Shown: positions 57,214 to 62,000 of the stretch, in pieces
Position numbering within the stretch: position 1 is the first letter of the stretch
How the letters are laid out: the number at the start of each line of letters is the position of its first letter
NCBI GenBank assembly: GCA_015680685.1
Contig: MNCI01018059.1
Coordinates: forward strand, 369,008 to 431,007
Length of the DNA stretch: 62,000 nucleotides
Source of the DNA: Gnetum montanum
Taxonomy: Eukaryota > Streptophyta > Gnetopsida > Gnetales > Gnetaceae
Reading direction: 5' to 3'
Program-made: the position numbers and the translations under genes
Notes under the pieces: model-generated
The model's database searches: none
What the model was told of the DNA's origin: nothing
The model's input: only the letters and a program-made list of their open reading frames with translations

Positions 57214-59720
57214 ATGCCTTCTTCTCATAAGAGCAACTCACCACCTAAGGATCATACACGAGACAGTCGGCAACATAAAACACATAACCAAAATCAGCCA
57301 AGTCCTAAACAATATAAGATGACATATACTCATCCCAATGAGTATATCCCCAACTATACTTTTATTCTCCATCAAGACAAACAGCTGTGGTGGAGAGATT
57401 TGCAAGGTAACATCGTGTTACCCCTAGATCGATCAGTCCCTAACATGCTCTTCCATGCCTTAGCATAGATTTGCATGCAAGAACTATTTGCGGAATATGT
57501 TATGGATGACTTTGACATAAGGGATTATCATCCCACAGATGCCCAATGTATTCGGGACTTAAGGCAGGAGAGTCAACATACTTTTCTAAAGGGCAAAGCC
57601 CCACACATTCTTAGCAAAATAGGAGATGAAGAACCCCTTATCACAGGTTCTTTAACAAACGATGTTCCCCCTCCTAACGATGGTAAGGAGGAAGGATATC
57701 AGAATCTACGATCAACGATCCATATCCTTGGTTCTGATGCCCGTGAACACTAGCTATTCACAGAGGGAACAACCACTTATGCTAAGGACGGGCACTTAGA
57801 TCATCATCACGATCGGGGCTATAGTAGCCGAAGAGAAGGCAAGAAACATCGTCATGGTGATGGTTCCCCTTCTTCTTCCCCTTCTTCACATCACTCACCC
57901 TCTCCTTTCACATCTGGGCGCAGCCACCATGAACATAAAGGTGAGGATAAAAGTAAGAAAGATGAAAGACCTCAACGGGAAAGTCGAGAGAGAGGACAAG
58001 GGCAAGGATGTAGGGAGAGTAGGGAACAACGTAGACATCATAGACATCATGAAAAAGAAGATCATGATGAGCCCCTACTCGCAACCCAAAGTATGCTTGA
58101 CATATTGGAGGTAGTTAGGATTCCCACAAGGCATTTGAAAGATAGTCAGATCAAACGATTAGACATGAACAATATCCCACGATTTGAAGGGGTATACAAT
58201 GCTAATCCGCAAAATCATTTACAGGCATTCCACGATGCTTATGCCTTGCAGAATTTAGACAATGAGTGGCAAAAACTTAAGTTGTTCCCAAGGACACTCA
58301 CCAAAGAAGCAGAGAGCTGGTATCGATCCTTAGAACCGGAAACCATCAAGAGGTGGAGTACGATGCTAGAACTATTCAATGAAAAGTATCAAACGTACTC
58401 TATAGTGTCCAATTTACGTAAGCAGATCCAAGGCTAAAAGCAAGGTCATCACGAACCCTTGGATGCTGCCATGGCCTACTATTACACATTGTTACATCAT
58501 TGCCTGAGCCATGGGTACGCTCAGCGGGATCAACTTCGCCACATCGTGGATGGGCTAAGGCATGAAACTAGAAGAACCCTTGGGACTTATGACCAAAGAC
58601 GATTATCAAAACTTAGAGCCCATGAAGTTCAAAGCTTGTTGGAGCAAGTAGCAAATGAAAAAGATGAGCTATGTAAAAGGGAAAGTGTAGAAGAGTACAA
58701 CCATGATCCCTCCCTTCGAAAGAAGGAAGTGAAATTTTGTGATGAAGAGGATGAGTCACCACTTGAAGAGTTGGTGAACTGGAAAACCTTGTCGATCCAA
58801 AAATTAACAACGAAAATAGTGGCTAAGGTAGACGACATGTGGAGTTCCTTAAACTCTAAAATTAAAACCACCTTAAAAACTATAGAAGAGTCTAAGGTAG
58901 AACAAAGTAGTGACAAAGGTAAGAAAAAGTGGAGAGATTTGGGCCCTACACATAACAAGGGTAAGGGAAAAATCACTAACTTCGATGTGGCTGTAGATTC
59001 TGACACAGACGATGGTGGTGGATATGAGATCTGCCACTATGACCATCCTAAGGGATGTTGCCCCATCATCTCACATCTATAGGAGTTTGGGGTGTATGCG
59101 CTTAATCCAAGACTCAATCAACGGAAAACACCCCTAAGGTTACCTTATCCACAAGGTAACCCAAGGCAATTCCACCAACCACTAATGTATTATCCAAGTG
59201 GAACTCCCCCACAGCCCATTGGATAGCATCAGCAGTGGCAATACCCACAGTCATGGGGAATGTCGTTGCAAACACAACAGTACCCTTACCGGAAGCCTAC
59301 TCCTTATGGTTATTATGGGCAATAGTCGATTTCCCCAGGTGACTCTATGAGTCACATAAACCCTCCACGTTACTACCAAGTTCAGGAGTATTTTAGGACT
59401 CCTTCTCCTTCGGGAAACACTCCGTACCCACACTATCCTCCAAATCCATCCACATCTCTTGCGCCAGTGGCCCCACCATCAACTGCTCCAACAAAGCCTA
59501 GAATAAATCCCACTCAACCGCGACAACCCAACACTGCGAGGGCTCCCAATCCTTTAATATCAGTTGGTTCTAACAACCATACACCAAAAATATCCTTCCT
59601 TAGGACCAACAATTCAACCAAGCCTTTGCCTTCACAAGCGGTTGAGCATCCTAACACCCCCGTACCAAATAAGGTTTTGGGAAATCCTTCGATAGCAAAA
59701 TTATGCCCAATGCATACAGT
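57214..59720 (+). pseudogene. gag polyprotein (element F), few stops
   Basis: MPSSHKSN starts 122 bases after the PBS. All segments are in one frame to the protease, with stops at 57466, 57751, 58435 and 59080 and a few more in the tail. Order: N-terminal domain (HPNEYIPNYTFILHQDKQL, 57340-57400; LPLDRSVPNMLFHAL); a 92-codon acidic stretch; a His/Arg/Ser-rich segment (HHHDRGYSSRREGKKHRHG, then Ser/Pro, 57800-58060); capsid domain (MNNIPRFEGVYNANPQNHLQ, RWSTMLELFNEKYQTYS, 58165-58410); AYYYTLLHHCLSHGYAQRDQ (58475-58535); knuckle-like YEICHYDHPKGCCP, where D/E have Cys for the Tyr (59020-59061); Pro/Tyr tail to ~59720. Gag would assemble the particle. Confidence 0.88.
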
Positions 59721-60740
59721 TATGTTAACACATACAATAACTGACTGGATCAAGGAAGACCACCTTCCAAAGAAATTATCGAATCTAGGAGTCCCCCTTG
59801 TTTACCTCCAAGTCGCTAGGAATGAACCCCATAAGGCTCTCCTCGACTCAGGTTTTGGGGTCAACTTAATCTCACAAGAACTATATAAAACCTAGAACCT
59901 ACCTCCACTCAAGAAGAGCAATGTTTGCCTAGAGCTGGCTGACCAATCCATCACTGTTCCTTTGGTACAGTTTGAGGACATTGTTACCACTGTCAGTGGA
60001 TGGTCATACCCAGCCAATTTCCTAGTGATCCAAATAAATAATGACAAAGGGGATTTCCAAATTATAATGGGAAGGGCATGGTTGAATATAATCGACACAC
60101 GCTTAGGAATTTGCAACCTTTCCCTAGAAATATCCAAGACAAATACTTTTGGGAAAATTGAGAGGAAAAGAGTTCCATGCATTGCATATAGTGACACAAG
60201 GTGTCATTGCGTGCAGAAATCGTGGGTGATCCACAGTTTAACATTGCCTGCATGCGATCGGTGTGCATGGGATATTGATATACAAAAGTGCCTATATGCG
60301 ACAGCCACCCAACAAGAAAACACCCAGTGGCTGATGACTGATAAAGAGAACAACTCGACAACCTGCATGGAACTAGCTGAGGGAATAACTAGTGCTTACA
60401 TTGAAAGCGTAGACATATTAGAGCAAGTCCGTTGCCAACTTCCAACCCTTAACTCCGAAAATATTAATTGGGGGAAGTTGGAGATTCTTGAAGAGTTTAA
60501 ACAAGAGCCCCTAGATTTAAAACTGTTACCCACCGGTTTGGAATACGTGACCCTTAAAAATGGAAAATCAGTGATCATCAATGCAGAGCTCGCACCCAAG
60601 CAAAAAGAAAGTTTGCTAAAGGTGATAAACAAGTGGTCAACAACCTTTGCTTGGTCATACTCTAAACTAACCGGAATAGATCCTAGGATATGCCAGCATA
60701 GGATTTACACAGACCCCTCTATGAAGCCTCGCAAGCAACC
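59720..60740 (+). pseudogene. aspartic protease and pre-RT linker (element F)
   Basis: MLTHTITDWIKEDHLP precedes the retropepsin region. The active site ALLDSGFGVNLISQELYKT keeps Asp-Ser-Gly. A TAG follows where other copies have Trp. A 260-codon open stretch (59962-60744) then covers the rest of the protease (DIVTTVSGWSYPANFLVI), the Cys-containing linker (DTRCHCVQ, ACDRC, KCLYATATQ) and the pre-RT segment ending FAWSYSKLTGIDPRICQHRI. That last segment is typical of the Athila/Tat branch. This is the only copy in the window with an intact DSG. Confidence 0.85.
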
Positions 60741-62000
60741 CTAGAGGTGATAGAACCCGAAACTAAAATAAATAGTGAAAGAGGAGCTTGAGCAGCTTCT
60801 CAAGGTGGGGTTCATTTACCCTATCGTTGATAGTGAATGGGTTAGTCCTCTTGTCATCATACCAAAGAAAGGAGGTAAATGGAGGGTATGTATAGATTTT
60901 AGGCTATTAAATATGGCGACATTCAAAGATCACTTCCCACTGCCATTTGTTGACCAAGTCTTAAACACTATAGCAGGGCATCAATATTACAGTTTTCTGG
61001 ATGGATATAGTGGGTATAACCAAATACGAATTACACCAGAAGACCAAGCCAAAACAACATTCACCAGTCCCTGGGGAACGTTTGCATACAAACAAATGCC
61101 TTTTGGCTTATGTAATGCACCTGCCACGTTTCAACGATTAGTTTTAAGCATCTTTCAACAGCAAATAGGTAACGAAGTAGAAGTCTTCATGGATGACTTC
61201 TCCACTTATGGGACGAGTTTTGATTAAGCCCTCGACCGATTAGAGCAAGTATTGAAACGATGTGTTGAAACCAACCTCGAGCTCAACTAGCAAAAGAGCC
61301 ATTTGATGGTTCAAGAGGGCATCATACTGGGGCACAAAATTTCACAATCAGGAATTGAGGTGGATCCAAAAAAATTAAAGTCATCCAAGGAATTACCTGA
61401 CAACCAAAAATCGTTAAAGACATTAGGTCATTCCTTGGACACACTGGCTACTACAGGAGGTTTATTGCGAACTTCTCCAAAGTTGCCAAACCGTTGGTAG
61501 AATTAAAAAAAAAGATGCATCATTCGAATGGACCAGGGAATGTGAACAAGCATTCCAAACTCTCAAACAGAGGCTTGTGGAAACCCCCATTCTACAAGCC
61601 CCTGACTGGTCCAGGCCATTCCGTATCATGACCGATACATCTAATTATGCCTTAGGAGTCATACTAACACAACTAGATGAACAAAAACGACCTTATTACA
61701 TCCATTGTGCCAGTAAGAGTATCACCGGTGCACAACTTAACTACACGACTATAGAAAAGGAATTAATGGTTGTAGTGTTTACACTGGATAAATTTAGACA
61801 CTATGTATTGGGTTACAAGGTATGCATCCATACAGATCATAATGCAATTAGGTTCCTTATGAACAAGCCAACAGTTAGCCCACGTATCATACGTTGGTTG
61901 GTAATTCTTTAGGAGTTTGATTTAACAATTCTAGACCGCAAAGGCACCAAGAACGTTGTCGCTGATCACCTATCTCGGTTGCGTTGGGACAACAAAGAGG
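60740..62000 (+). pseudogene. reverse transcriptase and RNase H (element F), near-intact, partial
   Basis: After three stops (60742-60770) an open stretch 60775-61227 holds FIYPIVDSEWVSPLVIIPKK, RVCIDFRLLNMATFKDHFPL, YYSFLDGYSGYNQIRI, FGLCNAPATFQR and VFMDDFSTYG, the full fingers-palm with both catalytic Asp. Stops follow at 61225 and in LN.QKSH (61288, Trp in A). One base is missing in an A-run near 61372 and another near 61510, so the thumb is read in a second frame and RNase H in a third (61577-61912: DTSNYALGVILTQ, KFRHYVLGYKVCIHTDHNA). A TAG at 61910 interrupts; VVADHLSRLRW follows to the window end. Integrase is outside. Confidence 0.88.

Larger units (their letters stand above)
56141..62000 (+). 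mobile_element. Ty3/gypsy element F, best-preserved copy, cut by window end
   Basis: 5' LTR 56141-57073, PBS 57075-57092, gag from 57214, protease, RT, RNase H to 62000. The gag-pol region is one frame from 57214 to about 61370 with a limited number of stops. Two single-base losses in A-runs then change the frame. LTR type matches B. Integrase, 3' end and second LTR lie beyond the window, so a target duplication cannot be tested. Confidence 0.9.

Noticed and set aside
1-62000. Host protein-coding genes, rRNA, tRNA or organelle DNA
   Set aside because: Looked for long conserved frames with intron structure or known RNA motifs; everything recognisable belongs to retroelements or unassigned AT-rich repeats.

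Overview
The window reads as plant nuclear DNA made almost entirely of LTR retrotransposons. I found no host gene, tRNA, rRNA or prokaryotic feature. Every recognisable protein belongs to one Ty3/gypsy superfamily with the order gag - protease - reverse transcriptase - RNase H - integrase. The primer-binding sites match the 3' end of plant tRNA-Asp, the RT motif is F-M-D-D-F, and the integrase ends in a GPY/F module with no chromodomain. This places the elements near the Athila/Tat (OTA) branch. Old, nested, heavily mutated copies suggest a large plant genome; a gymnosperm would fit, but the sequence does not prove it. A 64-N assembly gap lies at 41852-41915.

Layout. 1-5340: 3' part of an old + strand element (Z) with an integrase remnant and an accessory ORF ('ORF3'). 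5340-6377: probable Copia-type leader and LTR remnant (-). 6378-16685: element A (-), complete between two LTRs. The LTR at 15670-16685 is also the 3' LTR of the next element C (-, 16686-28905). Element B (-, 16854-22445), a gag-only element, is inserted in C. 28906-29931: gag fragment X (+), joined head-to-head to the truncated gag of C. 29981-40252: element D (+), same family as A and C. 40253-40531: LTR fragment W (-). 40599-54072: element E (+), 13.5 kb, with a perfect CTCTT target-site duplication and a ~2.9 kb ORF3 downstream of integrase. 54078-56140: scrambled inverted and tandem repeats enclosing a piece of E-type gag. 56141-62000: element F (+), the best-preserved copy, cut by the window end inside pol.

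How the parts relate. Three LTR types share their ends (TGATGAG...CTCATCA), a poly(A) region and a U5 end. Each has its own U3: 45-bp tandem repeats in A/C/D, GCGATATCGC palindromes in B/F, and TCGACGAGGCC palindromes in E. Coding regions are decayed mainly by C-to-T/G-to-A changes that turn Gln, Trp and Arg codons into stops. The observations I rate most interesting are: (1) ORF3, in the position of env but without env features, present in two copies and in E preceded by a U3-like promoter segment and a possible intron; (2) a hairpin conserved between pol and the 3' LTR in all six copies that cover that region, with compensatory base changes; (3) the gag-only element B; and (4) the foldback repeat holding a gag fragment.
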